Source: Collinsella sp. An2 (GTDB lineage Bacteria; Actinomycetota; Coriobacteriia; Coriobacteriales; Coriobacteriaceae). Taken from it: DNA of 51,984 nt. Below the pieces are notes generated by a model. That model was not told the origin of the DNA, did not search any database, and saw only the letters and a program-made list of their open reading frames with translations. Shown here one piece after another: positions 8,568 through 17,334 of this stretch (positions within the stretch are counted from its first letter, which is position 1; every line of letters begins with the position of its first letter). Location: assembly GCF_002160065.1 (NCBI RefSeq), contig NZ_NFJW01000013.1:1-51984 (forward strand), read 5' to 3'. The translations under genes and the position numbers were made by a program.

Positions 8568-11500
8568 TCACGCCCGAGGGACGATCGGGCGATTCACTCG
8601 TGCAAGCATATCATGAGCCGGTGCCTCAAGCGCCCAGCGGCGAAACGCCGTAAAGGCGACGCGGGCATGCAGCCCCTCCAGATACCTGATAGAGCTGGTC
8701 AGCGCCATACGCCCAGGGTTTTCGGCCATATGGATGCGCCGTCCCTCGTCGTGGCCGGAAACCTGCGCGAAACCAAGCTCCTCGAAGATCGCCAGGCCGC
8801 TGCCCACGCTGCGCTCGTCCACAGGAGTTCGCGCGTCGATGGCAAGGCACATGTTGGCGATGTCCAGGTCGCTGGCCTGGAAGCTCCCCTCCCCCGTCTT
8901 GCCGCGATTGGCGCGCCACATGGTCTGAAGCGCGCGATAGAGCGTCACCAGCTCGTCCCGCTCGGGGGCCGCCGCATCCAGCATGCGCTCGTTGATGCGG
9001 GCATCGCGGGCAGAATACAACAGGTGGATGGACGCCGGAGCGCCATCGCGCCCTGCGCGGCCGCTCATCTGGTTGAACTCAGTCGCCGAGAACGGCATGT
9101 GGTAGAGCACCACGTGGCGGATATCTGGCAGGTTCACGCCCTCGCCGAACGCCGATGTCGACACGATGCACGACAGCGCCCCCGACCGGAAGGCGTCCTC
9201 CACCCGCGCGCGATCCGAGCGGGTGAGCCCTGCGTTGTAAAACGCCACCGAACCCGCGAGCTCGGGAACGCGCTTGCGCAGCGTGCGGGCGAGCGACAAC
9301 GACTGGTCGCGCGAGTTGACGTACACGACGCACTTCTCGCCCGTGGCCACGATGGAGACCAGGCGGTTTTCGCGGCTTGCAAGGTCGCGGTCATCTTCGA
9401 TGTCCAGGTTCTCGCGCACCGTGCCGTCCACCACCACGCGGTCGATACCCGCCAGGCGGCAGATCTCACGCGCGACGGAGGTGTCGGCTGTCGCCGTGGC
9501 AGCCAAGACGCAGGGGCGCCCTAGATCCTCGAGCACCTGAGGAAGGTCCTGATAGGCGGTTCGGTCGCCGCCTTTGGCACCTGCCGCATGGTGCGCCTCG
9601 TCCACCACCACGAAGCCCACGCGCCGCGCGCGGGCAAACCGGCTGCGGTGGATGGACAGGAACTCCGGGGTCGTGAGCACGATGTCCACCGAGCCGGACT
9701 CGAGCCCGGCAAAGGCGGCATCGCGCGCCGCCTGGACGCTCTCGCCGGTAAGCACGGCCACGCGAACACCCAGCTTGCCGCAGACGGAAGCCAGGTGATA
9801 GGCCTGGTCGGCCACGAGCGCGCGCAGGGGATATACGAAGACGCTGGCGCGACCGTTCAGCACGGCCTCGCGCACGGCATGCACCTGGAAGATAAGCGAT
9901 TTGCCGCGCCCCGTCCCCATGACGGCGAGCACGCTCTCGCCTCGCTTCAAGGCGTCGAGGGCCTCGACCTGGGCGCGATGCGGCTCGGCGGCACCGATAA
10001 ACGTATGCAGCAACGTACGGGTAAGCTCGTCGTAGGACAGATTTGCAAGCATGGCGCGCCGCTCGGCACCCCGAGCGGCAAGGTCTGCCGCAGAGGCATC
10101 GGGAACCGCGGACGGCTGGGCACAGGGCCGGCCGCCCTGGGACGGCTCCCCCTTGGCGAGCGCCGCATCGGAGGCGCTACCCGGGGCACCTGCGCCCTGG
10201 GCGGCGCCGGCGGGCGCATCGTCGCAGGTGCGGCGCAGAATGTCCTTCACCATGAGCTTGGGCTTCACCCTGCCCTGCCAATGCTCGGCGACCGCCTCGA
10301 ATACCAAATCGACCACGCTGTCGCAGGCACACAGGGCATCGACGTCGGGCGCACGGAACATGATGGCGGGCACACTCGCCACGCCGTCGGTCGCCGTGAA
10401 GCGGATGTGATCGCCCGTGCGGCCCACGACGGCACGGTCCTGCATGGTGACGCCCGTCGCCGCCAGCAGCGGCACCCGGTTGCCCTGGCCAAACGGCTCC
10501 AAGATCGAAATCTGCTCGACCGTGTCGATGTCGAGCTCCGAGAGTGAGACGGTCGCCGCGACCTCGCCGGTATCCTCAAAGGCTTCGGCAGGCAGCTCAG
10601 AGAGCACGGCATCCATGCGCTCGCGAAGCGCATCGAGGTTCTCGGCAGGAAGGGTGACGCCCACCGCGCCGGCATGCCCGCCGAACCGCGTGAGCAGATC
10701 GGAGCACTGCTCCACCGCCTCGAACAAATTCACCGTTCCCACCGAGCGACCCGAACCGCGCGCGACGCCGTCTTCGATTGAAAAGAGCAGGCAGGGCACG
10801 TGATACCGATTGACCAGACGGCTTGCCACGATGCCCTTCACGCCCTCGTGCCAGCCTTCTCCACCCACCACGATCACCCGTCCGCCGGTATAGGTCTCCT
10901 CGACCTTGGCCATGGCGTCGTCGGTAAGGTGCGCCTCTATGTCGCGCCGCTCTTGGTTGATCTGCTCCAGCTTTGCCGCCAGGCGACCGGCCTCCACGGG
11001 GTCGCGCTCCAGCAGCAGGTCGAGGGCGAGCGTCGGGTCGGCCATGCGCCCCGCCGCGTTGAGCCGTGGGATGAGCGAGAACGAGAGCGCGTCCGCCGTA
11101 ATCGTCGACAAATCCGTCTTGGTAAGCGCGGCAAGCGCCACAAAGCCCGGACGCGACGTGGCGCGCATCTGGGCGATGCCGTCGGCCACAAGAGCGCGGT
11201 TCTCGGGCGTAAGCGGCATCATGTCCGAAACCGTTCCAAGCGCGGCGACCTCGGTATAGCGCCGCCACAGCTGGGGTTTGCCGCGGCGCGTCCCCAGCAC
11301 GTCCACCAGCTTGAGCGCGACGCCCGCGCCAGCAAGCTCGTGCGAGGGTCCGAAGGGGACGAGCTTGGGGTCCGTGAGCGGAACGCCTTGCGGCACCATG
11401 TCGGCTGGCTCGTGGTGGTCGGTCACCACCAGGTCGATGCCGCGCTCGCTGAGATACGCCACCTCATCGCGGGCGGCAATGCCGTTGTCCACCGTGATGA

Positions 11501-11933
11501 CCAGCGACGGGGCGCACGCCTTGACCACGCGGTCGAGCGCCGCCTCAGAGAGGCCGTAGCCCTCGTCGAACCGGTGTGGAATGAACGCGTGCACCCGGGC
11601 GCCAAGCTCCTGCAGCGCTTCGGTAAGCAGGCAGGTCGACGTGATGCCGTCCACGTCGAAGTCCCCGAACACGGCGATGTCCTCGCCCGACTCGATAGCG
11701 GCATCCACACGGTCGGCGACCTCGGACATGCCCGGGATGGAGAGCGGGTCTGCCCAGTCGCGCTCGAGCGAAGGGGTGAGGAAGAGCCTCCCCTCCTCGA
11801 CCGACTGGATGCCATGCGCCACCATGATTCGCGCCACGAGAGGCGCGACCTGGAGCTGCGTGGCAAGTTCGTCGGCAAGGCGGGGGTTCTGCGGAGAAAC
11901 GACCCAACGATGCGTGGTCTTAAGCGATGCCAT
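8568..11933 (-). CDS. recJ: RecJ exonuclease fused to a RecQ-like DEAH helicase
   Basis: The N-terminal part (about 1-570) is RecJ, a 5'-3' single-strand DNA exonuclease of repair and recombination. Its DHH motifs are present: GDFDVDGITS at 90-99, VVTDHHEPAD about 170-179, and the DHHA1 part with RFGGHAGAVG. After an Ala/Gly-rich linker (about 580-640) comes a complete superfamily-2 helicase: Walker A MGTGRGKS about 671, DEAH about 778, TATAD, and a second RecA domain ending QMSGRAGRDG. The tail shows no clear RQC or HRDC domain. RecJ is normally about 550-600 residues; this product is 1121. The frame opens to 12218, but a consensus -10 lies at 12112-12117 and AGGTGG precedes the ATG at 11933, so that start is used. 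RecJ with a RecQ-type helicase is the classic end-processing pair, here in one chain. Confidence 0.93.
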   Translation of the reverse strand: MASLKTTHRWVVSPQNPRLADELATQLQVAPLVARIMVAHGIQSVEEGRLFLTPSLERDWADPLSIPGMSEVADRVDAAIESGEDIAVFGDFDVDGITSTCLLTEALQELGARVHAFIPHRFDEGYGLSEAALDRVVKACAPSLVITVDNGIAARDEVAYLSERGIDLVVTDHHEPADMVPQGVPLTDPKLVPFGPSHELAGAGVALKLVDVLGTRRGKPQLWRRYTEVAALGTVSDMMPLTPENRALVADGIAQMRATSRPGFVALAALTKTDLSTITADALSFSLIPRLNAAGRMADPTLALDLLLERDPVEAGRLAAKLEQINQERRDIEAHLTDDAMAKVEETYTGGRVIVVGGEGWHEGVKGIVASRLVNRYHVPCLLFSIEDGVARGSGRSVGTVNLFEAVEQCSDLLTRFGGHAGAVGVTLPAENLDALRERMDAVLSELPAEAFEDTGEVAATVSLSELDIDTVEQISILEPFGQGNRVPLLAATGVTMQDRAVVGRTGDHIRFTATDGVASVPAIMFRAPDVDALCACDSVVDLVFEAVAEHWQGRVKPKLMVKDILRRTCDDAPAGAAQGAGAPGSASDAALAKGEPSQGGRPCAQPSAVPDASAADLAARGAERRAMLANLSYDELTRTLLHTFIGAAEPHRAQVEALDALKRGESVLAVMGTGRGKSLIFQVHAVREAVLNGRASVFVYPLRALVADQAYHLASVCGKLGVRVAVLTGESVQAARDAAFAGLESGSVDIVLTTPEFLSIHRSRFARARRVGFVVVDEAHHAAGAKGGDRTAYQDLPQVLEDLGRPCVLAATATADTSVAREICRLAGIDRVVVDGTVRENLDIEDDRDLASRENRLVSIVATGEKCVVYVNSRDQSLSLARTLRKRVPELAGSVAFYNAGLTRSDRARVEDAFRSGALSCIVSTSAFGEGVNLPDIRHVVLYHMPFSATEFNQMSGRAGRDGAPASIHLLYSARDARINERMLDAAAPERDELVTLYRALQTMWRANRGKTGEGSFQASDLDIANMCLAIDARTPVDERSVGSGLAIFEELGFAQVSGHDEGRRIHMAENPGRMALTSSIRYLEGLHARVAFTAFRRWALEAPAHDMLARVNRPIVPRA

Positions 11934-12111
11934 GGCTACCACCTGCCCCAAGCGATTTGCCGCATGGCGGCGATGGCTGCGCGGACAGGTGCCGCGATAT
12001 GTGGCAGAGCGCGGCAGCATGGCACGCAACCGCGCGTAAAAGATGCGCTTGTCATAGCGAACGTCCTTGTATATGGCCCGCTGCGGCGAGCCGAGCTGTT
12101 GTTCGCCGGTC

Positions 12112-12117
12112 ATTATA
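12112..12117 (-). promoter_or_regulatory. Probable -10 box of the recJ-rel transcript
   Basis: The minus strand reads TATAAT, a perfect -10 element; no good -35 is seen. Transcription would begin near 12105, leaving about 170 nt before the recJ start and excluding the longer reading frame. Otherwise 11934-12249 holds nothing recognisable. Confidence 0.45.
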
Positions 12118-12249
12118 CCCTGTGGCCCGGACAGACCCACTGTGCCGCCCGGCGAGCGGGCTCGTTCGCAGGACCGGCGGCAGCTTTCACGCATGGGGTT
12201 GTCCCACGGCGCGCTCACGGAGGACGCACCCTATCGCGGGCAGCGCTCC

Positions 12250-14061
12250 CTAGAACCGACTTGACGCACGCAATGTCGGCTCTTGGCGGCGCCGCTCCGA
12301 GCGCGCGGGAACCGGCGCGCTCACCACACGCGTCGCCGGCCTGTGCGAAGGGCGCGGCGCCGGTGCCGACGCGCCATACGTACGCGCCGCGCCGCCGCGC
12401 GTGCCCGTTGCAAATCCCTGCTGCGTCGGGCGCAGGGTCTCCCACGGCACCAGGGCGCCAACAGCTCCCACCGCCGCTATCACCAGCACGAATGCCCCCG
12501 CCATCAAGGAGTACGGCATCACATGGATACCTACGCCCACCACGCCCCAGACAACGGCAATGCCGAAGGCGACGTCATCACACAGCCTGCGCATGAGGTA
12601 CGAGACGGCAAGGAGCGCCGCGGCCGTAAACATCGTTCCCGCCCCGGCGGCAACCGGATCCGTGCCGGCGCCTTGGGCCGCTACGCCAGACACGCAGGAC
12701 GCCATCAACACGGCAAGCCATCCGCCCCACGCAGAAAACGGCATCCAGCGGGTCCACTCCCCTGTTATGCGCTCCCATACGAAGGCGCCGGCGACAGATG
12801 CCCATTGCAACACGGCCACAATCGTGGAAAGCACGTCGAGCCCCGAGCACCACAGCACCTGCCATGCCGCACCCAGCGCGCAACCGGCTGCAACCAGACC
12901 GAGCGCAGCGTCGCGTACGGGAGGCCTCATCTCCGCTGTGACGGATACGCGAGCAAGCCAAATGCCCACACCAAGGTCGATGACCCATGTCATGGTATAC
13001 GCGTACCCCGCCGGGATAAACCAGAACGGAGCGGTATCGGCGATCTGCGCGACGGTGCACCCTCCCGCCTGAACGATGTCATATGCCACACCGATGCCGA
13101 CCATAGCCACCCATGCGATCCAGCAAGCTGCCAGAAGCGGCGTGGAAGGACGCGCCGACGGGATGCGCATCGACTGGCGCTGCGATCCCCAACGCGCGGC
13201 AGAACCCCGCGGTGTCTGAGAAGGCTGTGACCTGCGCGGCGATGACTGACGCGCACGGCTTGAAGGCGCAGGCACATGCCCGCGTCCGGAGCGACGCGAC
13301 GCCGTCGTCGGTGCGGGTGCCGCCGGCCATCGCGCGGTCATCCCCAGACCATATGAGGGCTGGGCAGCCGAAGACACGGGACCAGAGGGCATGGGCCGCC
13401 GCGAAGCCCCGGAGACATACTCGCGCGGAGCCGCGTTTGATGCATCCGCCCACCGCATCTCCGGCCGGACACCTCCTTGCCGGTCCATACGCACCTCTGG
13501 AGCATGCACCCGTGCACGTGGCAGCGGCTGCGTCACCTGGGCGGGAGAAAACCGCGTTCCCACCGGTCGGTACGCCCCCGATGTCGACGATACGACCTGC
13601 CCGGACGACGCCACACCCCCCGAAACGTATCCCGACGCATGACGCATTCCCTCGAGGCCGCTCGCTGGGCGAGGGTGTAGAGGCTGCTGGACCGCAGGGG
13701 GCTCGACCTGCACCGACGCCTCACGCACCTGTGCATGTCCCCAAGAACGGGCGGCATGGGCAGGCCGATAGTCCCCGCGCGATGTCCTTGAGGCGCGCGC
13801 CGGCCGCCGCGTCTCAGATACGGGCGCCCCCTTTTCAAAACGCGTCGACGAGGGGTGCGCGGGAGCGTGAGCGACGTCTTTGATTCGGGCGCGGTCGACG
13901 TGCGGCGCCGGCTTTGTCGCCGCCTTCCAGGCAGCGCGCCACGTAGTCCGGGGTGCCGGGCGTGGCGTGGGGTGCTGCGACACCGCAAACCCCGCGCCGG
14001 CGCCCTGATGCGGCGCGCGCGGGTGCGCATGCTGAGACGCTGTCTGTCGAGATGTCGCCAT
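12250..14061 (-). CDS. Multi-pass membrane protein with long disordered N-terminus (possible TspO/MBR-like core)
   Basis: About 310 N-terminal residues are low-complexity, rich in Arg, Pro, Ala, Ser and Gln and almost free of hydrophobic runs, so probably disordered, cytosolic and strongly basic. The last 290 residues form about eight hydrophobic segments, starting near PLLAACWIAWVAMVGIG. The stretch FWFIPAGYAYTMTWVIDL resembles the F-x-PAGY-x-FSIW-x-LIYL signature of TspO/MBR-related proteins, but the match is partial and the ligand unknown. A Pro/Arg-rich tail follows. GGAG lies five bases before the ATG at 14061, better than the ATG five codons upstream. It is divergent from the phosphatase gene. 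Function unknown. Confidence 0.7.
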   Translation of the reverse strand: MATSRQTASQHAHPRAPHQGAGAGFAVSQHPTPRPAPRTTWRAAWKAATKPAPHVDRARIKDVAHAPAHPSSTRFEKGAPVSETRRPARASRTSRGDYRPAHAARSWGHAQVREASVQVEPPAVQQPLHPRPASGLEGMRHASGYVSGGVASSGQVVSSTSGAYRPVGTRFSPAQVTQPLPRARVHAPEVRMDRQGGVRPEMRWADASNAAPREYVSGASRRPMPSGPVSSAAQPSYGLGMTARWPAAPAPTTASRRSGRGHVPAPSSRARQSSPRRSQPSQTPRGSAARWGSQRQSMRIPSARPSTPLLAACWIAWVAMVGIGVAYDIVQAGGCTVAQIADTAPFWFIPAGYAYTMTWVIDLGVGIWLARVSVTAEMRPPVRDAALGLVAAGCALGAAWQVLWCSGLDVLSTIVAVLQWASVAGAFVWERITGEWTRWMPFSAWGGWLAVLMASCVSGVAAQGAGTDPVAAGAGTMFTAAALLAVSYLMRRLCDDVAFGIAVVWGVVGVGIHVMPYSLMAGAFVLVIAAVGAVGALVPWETLRPTQQGFATGTRGGAARTYGASAPAPRPSHRPATRVVSAPVPARSERRRQEPTLRASSRF

Positions 14062-14263
14062 ATATGCTCCGGTCATAGCTTTGGGAGGGACATTGTTTGC
14101 CCCGCCTCAACAATAACCTCAAATGCCCTGGTTGGTAATATTGTGACAACATCACGCGCCATTCGGCGGCCTCAACGGTCAAAAAGAAGCCCCAGGTGGC
14201 TAAGATGGTGGAGGCGAGGCATCGCGAAAACCGCATGCCAGCCTCAATTGCAAAGGAGCAGCC

Positions 14264-14770
14264 ATGTCCAGGACGCTCGTTCTTGTTCGCCATGGAAAGC
14301 CGGAGCCTGCCGGACCCGGTGTAGTCGATTTCGACCGCAAGCTCACACCCGCAGGCATCGCGGCGCTGGAAGGCCCCGACGGATTTAACCGTACGTTTAG
14401 CCTTCTCTTGGATGAAGAGCGAAGCGGCGCCGAGATTTGGACAAGCCCCGCCGTACGCGCCCGACAGACCGCCCAGGCGGTGGGTCGCGCTCTGGACAAC
14501 AACGCCATGCGCGATTGCGAGCAGCTGTGGCAGCAGGACCACGCCGGATTCCTTGCGGAGGTCGCCTCGAGCTCTGCGCCGTGCGTCATCGCCGTGGGGC
14601 ATATCCCCTTTATGAACGAGGCGGTCGCCTATCTTACCGGCGCTGCGATTTCCTTCAAGCCCGGCGGAGCCGCCGCCATCGAGCTGCCCGACCCGTGCGA
14701 ACCCGCTTCGCTTCAGCAGGGCTCGTGCCGCCTGCTGTGGTTTGTGCAGGGACCGACCGTCGCGTCATAG
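14264..14770 (+). CDS. SixA-like histidine phosphatase
   Basis: This is a small member of the histidine phosphatase (phosphoglycerate mutase-like) superfamily. LVRHGKPEP contains the catalytic His10 and Arg9, TSPAVRARQTA carries the second phosphate-binding Arg, and AVGHIPF holds the second His at 113. Length (168) and layout fit SixA, which removes phosphate from phospho-histidine proteins, but substrates in this superfamily are diverse. AAAGGAG precedes the ATG. It is a single gene, convergent with cutC. Confidence 0.82.
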   Translation: MSRTLVLVRHGKPEPAGPGVVDFDRKLTPAGIAALEGPDGFNRTFSLLLDEERSGAEIWTSPAVRARQTAQAVGRALDNNAMRDCEQLWQQDHAGFLAEVASSSAPCVIAVGHIPFMNEAVAYLTGAAISFKPGGAAAIELPDPCEPASLQQGSCRLLWFVQGPTVAS

Positions 14771-14803
14771 GCGCGGCAATCGGAACCTGCGCACACATAT
14801 CAT

Positions 14804-15496
14804 TTATGCGGACAGCTCGACGATCTTCGTTCCATGGAGCTCTCGGGCGCCCAAGGCTTCTGCAACCGCATCCGCATTGCGGAAGGTGATGCCCGCGCCG
14901 GGCAGAATGATCAACCGGTCGTCAGCGGCATCCATAAGCGCACGCAGATGCCCCAGGTTGTCTTCGATAGCCGTTCCGGCCGCGCCCCCGTGCGTCAGGA
15001 TGCGCGAGAAGCCCAAATCGACCAGCTCGTCGATTGCTGCTGGCTGCGCGTCTTCCGGCAGCTCGTCGAAGGCCATATGAAACGTCATGTCGAGCTCCAT
15101 ATCGAAGGCGTCTGCCGCGCTTCGGGCAAGTGTGACCAGACGCGTCAGAGCCGCATGATCAAGCTGGAGCGCCCCCTCCTCGTCCGGGGCCAGGCAGCCC
15201 AGCACGATACCGTCGGCACCCGCCTCACAGGCAGCGAAGACGTCCGCCTCCATCGCCTGCAGCTCCGCCTCGGTGTAGACGAAGTCCCCGCCGCGCGGGC
15301 GAATCATCGCCATGACGGCGGCGTCGTGCTCGTGCGCATAGAGCGTCGCGACCTCCATGACGCCTATCGACGGCGTGGTGCCGCCCACGGCAAGGTTGTC
15401 ACAAAGCTCGATGCGCCGCGCCCCTGCCTCGATGGCCTGTGGCACCAGCGTAAAGTTCTCGGCGCAGAATTCGCGCAGGAAATCAGCATTGCCCAT
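14804..15496 (-). CDS. cutC: CutC family protein
   Basis: CutC is a TIM-barrel protein first linked to copper tolerance; its biochemical activity is unsettled. The 230-residue product shows the family hallmarks in order: AGARRIELCDNLAVGGTTPS near the N-terminus, MIRPRGGDFVYT in the middle, DMTFHMAFDE, and LTHGGAAGTA. Length is normal. It is convergent with the SixA-like gene 30 nt away. No copper exporter or metal regulator is nearby, so a copper role here is only by family name. Confidence 0.9.
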   Translation of the reverse strand: MGNADFLREFCAENFTLVPQAIEAGARRIELCDNLAVGGTTPSIGVMEVATLYAHEHDAAVMAMIRPRGGDFVYTEAELQAMEADVFAACEAGADGIVLGCLAPDEEGALQLDHAALTRLVTLARSAADAFDMELDMTFHMAFDELPEDAQPAAIDELVDLGFSRILTHGGAAGTAIEDNLGHLRALMDAADDRLIILPGAGITFRNADAVAEALGARELHGTKIVELSA

Positions 15497-15570
15497 AGGT
15501 GATTCTCCCCTGTTTGCCGGAGGCCGTCATTGGCCGAGATTATACGACACCCATATGCGCACTCGCCATC

Positions 15571-15668
15571 TGCCATTGGGGACGGGTACGGTTGGCAGGC
15601 GGACGGCAAATCGCCCCCGCCTGCCAACCGTACCCGTCCCCAACGGCACACCCGTCCCCAATGGCAGA
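15571..15668. repeat. Palindromic element, family A, second copy with extra arm
   Basis: A 32-nt arm at 15571-15602 (core CCATTGGGGACGGGTAC) is inverted at 15617-15648 with one mismatch and a 14-nt loop. An additional inverted half-arm CACCCGTCCCCAATGGCAGA follows at 15649-15668. It shares its core with the element at 6103-6186 but differs in loop and outer sequence. It sits between cutC and livF. Confidence 0.85.
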
Positions 15669-15753
15669 TAACAGGTTGACAAAAGCCCCGGCAGCCGCAG
15701 AGGCCACCGGGGCAAAAACGTAAGCCAGAACGTGCCTGTTCCCTTCTGGTCGG

Positions 15754-16455
15754 CTAGCCGCCCAGATACGCCTTTCGCACGTCGTCGTTGTGCAGCAGCT
15801 CCTGGCCCGTACCCGTGAGGGTAATGGTGCCCGTCTCCATGACGTAGCCGCGCGTCGCGATCGAAAGCGCCGCCTGAGCGTTCTGCTCGACCAGCAAAAT
15901 GGTCGTGCCGGCCTTGTGGAGCAGCTCGATGATCTCGAAAATCTGCTCGACCATAATGGGCGCAAGGCCCATCGAAGGCTCGTCGAGCATGAGCAGCTTG
16001 GGGTTCGCCATAAGGCCACGGCCCATGGCGAGCATCTGCTGCTCGCCGCCAGAAAGCGTGCCGGCCACCTGGCGGCGACGTTCCTTCAGGCGCGGGAAAT
16101 GGGCGTAGACGCGCTCGAGGTTATCGGCGATCGTCTCCTTGGGCTGGGTATAGGCACCCATATCGAGGTTCTCCTCGACCGTCATCTGCGCAAAGACGCG
16201 ACGGCCCTCGGGCACGTGCACCAGGCCGTTGGCGACGATGCGCTCGGCCGGCATGTGCATGATGTCCTGGTCCATGAACTTAATGGAGCCAGAGCGCGAG
16301 CGCAAAAGACCGGAGAGGGTCTTCAGCGTGGTGGACTTGCCGGCACCGTTTGCACCGATCAGCGCCACGATCTCGCCGTCGTTGACGTCGAAGGAGATGT
16401 TCTTGATGGCATGGATGGCTCCGTACCACACGTTGATGTTGTACACGGAGAGCAT
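15754..16455 (-). CDS. livF: Branched-chain amino-acid ABC transporter ATPase LivF
   Basis: This is one of the two ATPases powering the Liv-type importer for leucine, isoleucine and valine or related amino acids. The Walker A is GANGAGKS about residue 35, the signature LSGGEQQ about 135 and the Walker B LLMLDEPSMGL. At 233 residues, with YNINVWYGAIHAIK at the start, it fits LivF rather than LivG. It begins right after the livG stop codon, with GGAGGTCGAGG inside the end of livG serving as binding site. It is the last gene of livJHMGF. Confidence 0.95.
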   Translation of the reverse strand: MLSVYNINVWYGAIHAIKNISFDVNDGEIVALIGANGAGKSTTLKTLSGLLRSRSGSIKFMDQDIMHMPAERIVANGLVHVPEGRRVFAQMTVEENLDMGAYTQPKETIADNLERVYAHFPRLKERRRQVAGTLSGGEQQMLAMGRGLMANPKLLMLDEPSMGLAPIMVEQIFEIIELLHKAGTTILLVEQNAQAALSIATRGYVMETGTITLTGTGQELLHNDDVRKAYLGG

Positions 16456-17334
16456 TTACGCCTCGACCTCCTTCTTCTGCTTGCCCAGATACGCCTCGAT
16501 GACGGCGTCGTTCCGCTGGATCTCCTCAGGCGTGCCCTTGGCGATGATCTTGCCGAAGTTGAGCACGCAGATGCCCTCGCAGATGTTCATGACCAGGTTC
16601 ATGTCGTGCTCGATGAGCATGATTGCGATGTGGAACTGGTCGCGAATCTTAACGATGTTCTCCATGAGCTCGGCGGTCTCGGAGGGGTTCATGCCCGCCG
16701 CCGGCTCGTCGAGCAGCAGCAGCTTAGGGTTCGTGGCAAGCGCGCGCACGATCTCCAGGCGGCGCTGGGCACCGTAGGGCAGGCTGCCCGCCTCGTGATC
16801 GGCCAGGCCCGTCATGCCAAAGATGTCGAGCAGCTCCATGGCGCGGTCGTGGAACTCGCGCTCGGCCTTCCAGTGGCGCGGCAGGCGCAGGATGCCCGAG
16901 ACCATGCCGCATGGGATCTGGTTATGCAGACCGATCTCGACGTTCTCCTCGACCGTAAGGGAGCTGAACAGGCGAATGTTCTGGAACGTACGCGCCACGC
17001 CCAGCTGGTTCACCTTGGCGGGGCTCAGGCCTGCGGTGTCGCGGCCACCCACCATGATGGTGCCGTGCGTAGGCTGATACACCTTGGTGAGCAGGTTGAA
17101 GACGGTGGTCTTACCGGCACCGTTAGGGCCGATGAGGCCGCAGATCTCGGTCTTGCCCACGGTCACGTTGAAGTCATCCACGGCCTTGAGGCCGCCGAAT
17201 TCGATGCCCAGATGCACGCACTCAAGCGCAGGGGCCTCGCCCAGGTCGCGCTCGGGCATGATCGAGACGCTGGGCACCGGAACCATCTTGGTGCTCTTGC
17301 GGCGCGCCTCGGCGAAGTCGGTGAGCTTACTCAT
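16456..17334 (-). CDS. livG: Branched-chain amino-acid ABC transporter ATPase LivG
   Basis: This is the partner ATPase of LivF. The Walker A is GPNGAGKTT, the signature LPYGAQRRLEIVRAL (LivG-type, with YG in place of SG) and the Walker B LLLLDEPAAGMNP. LivG proteins carry the longer insertion and C-terminal tail seen here (about 292 residues). The ATG at 17334 lies nine bases after AAGGGGG and overlaps the end of livM by eight bases, suggesting translational coupling. A GTG three codons upstream is possible but crowds the binding site. Confidence 0.95.
   Translation of the reverse strand: MSKLTDFAEARRKSTKMVPVPSVSIMPERDLGEAPALECVHLGIEFGGLKAVDDFNVTVGKTEICGLIGPNGAGKTTVFNLLTKVYQPTHGTIMVGGRDTAGLSPAKVNQLGVARTFQNIRLFSSLTVEENVEIGLHNQIPCGMVSGILRLPRHWKAEREFHDRAMELLDIFGMTGLADHEAGSLPYGAQRRLEIVRALATNPKLLLLDEPAAGMNPSETAELMENIVKIRDQFHIAIMLIEHDMNLVMNICEGICVLNFGKIIAKGTPEEIQRNDAVIEAYLGKQKKEVEA

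Noticed and set aside
8568-12218. RecJ fusion starting at 12218
   Set aside because: The added 95 residues lie partly upstream of the probable -10 box and show no RecJ similarity.
10800-12596. A 598-codon plus-strand frame
   Set aside because: It is antisense to the RecJ half of the fusion gene and runs across its promoter; no recognisable domain.
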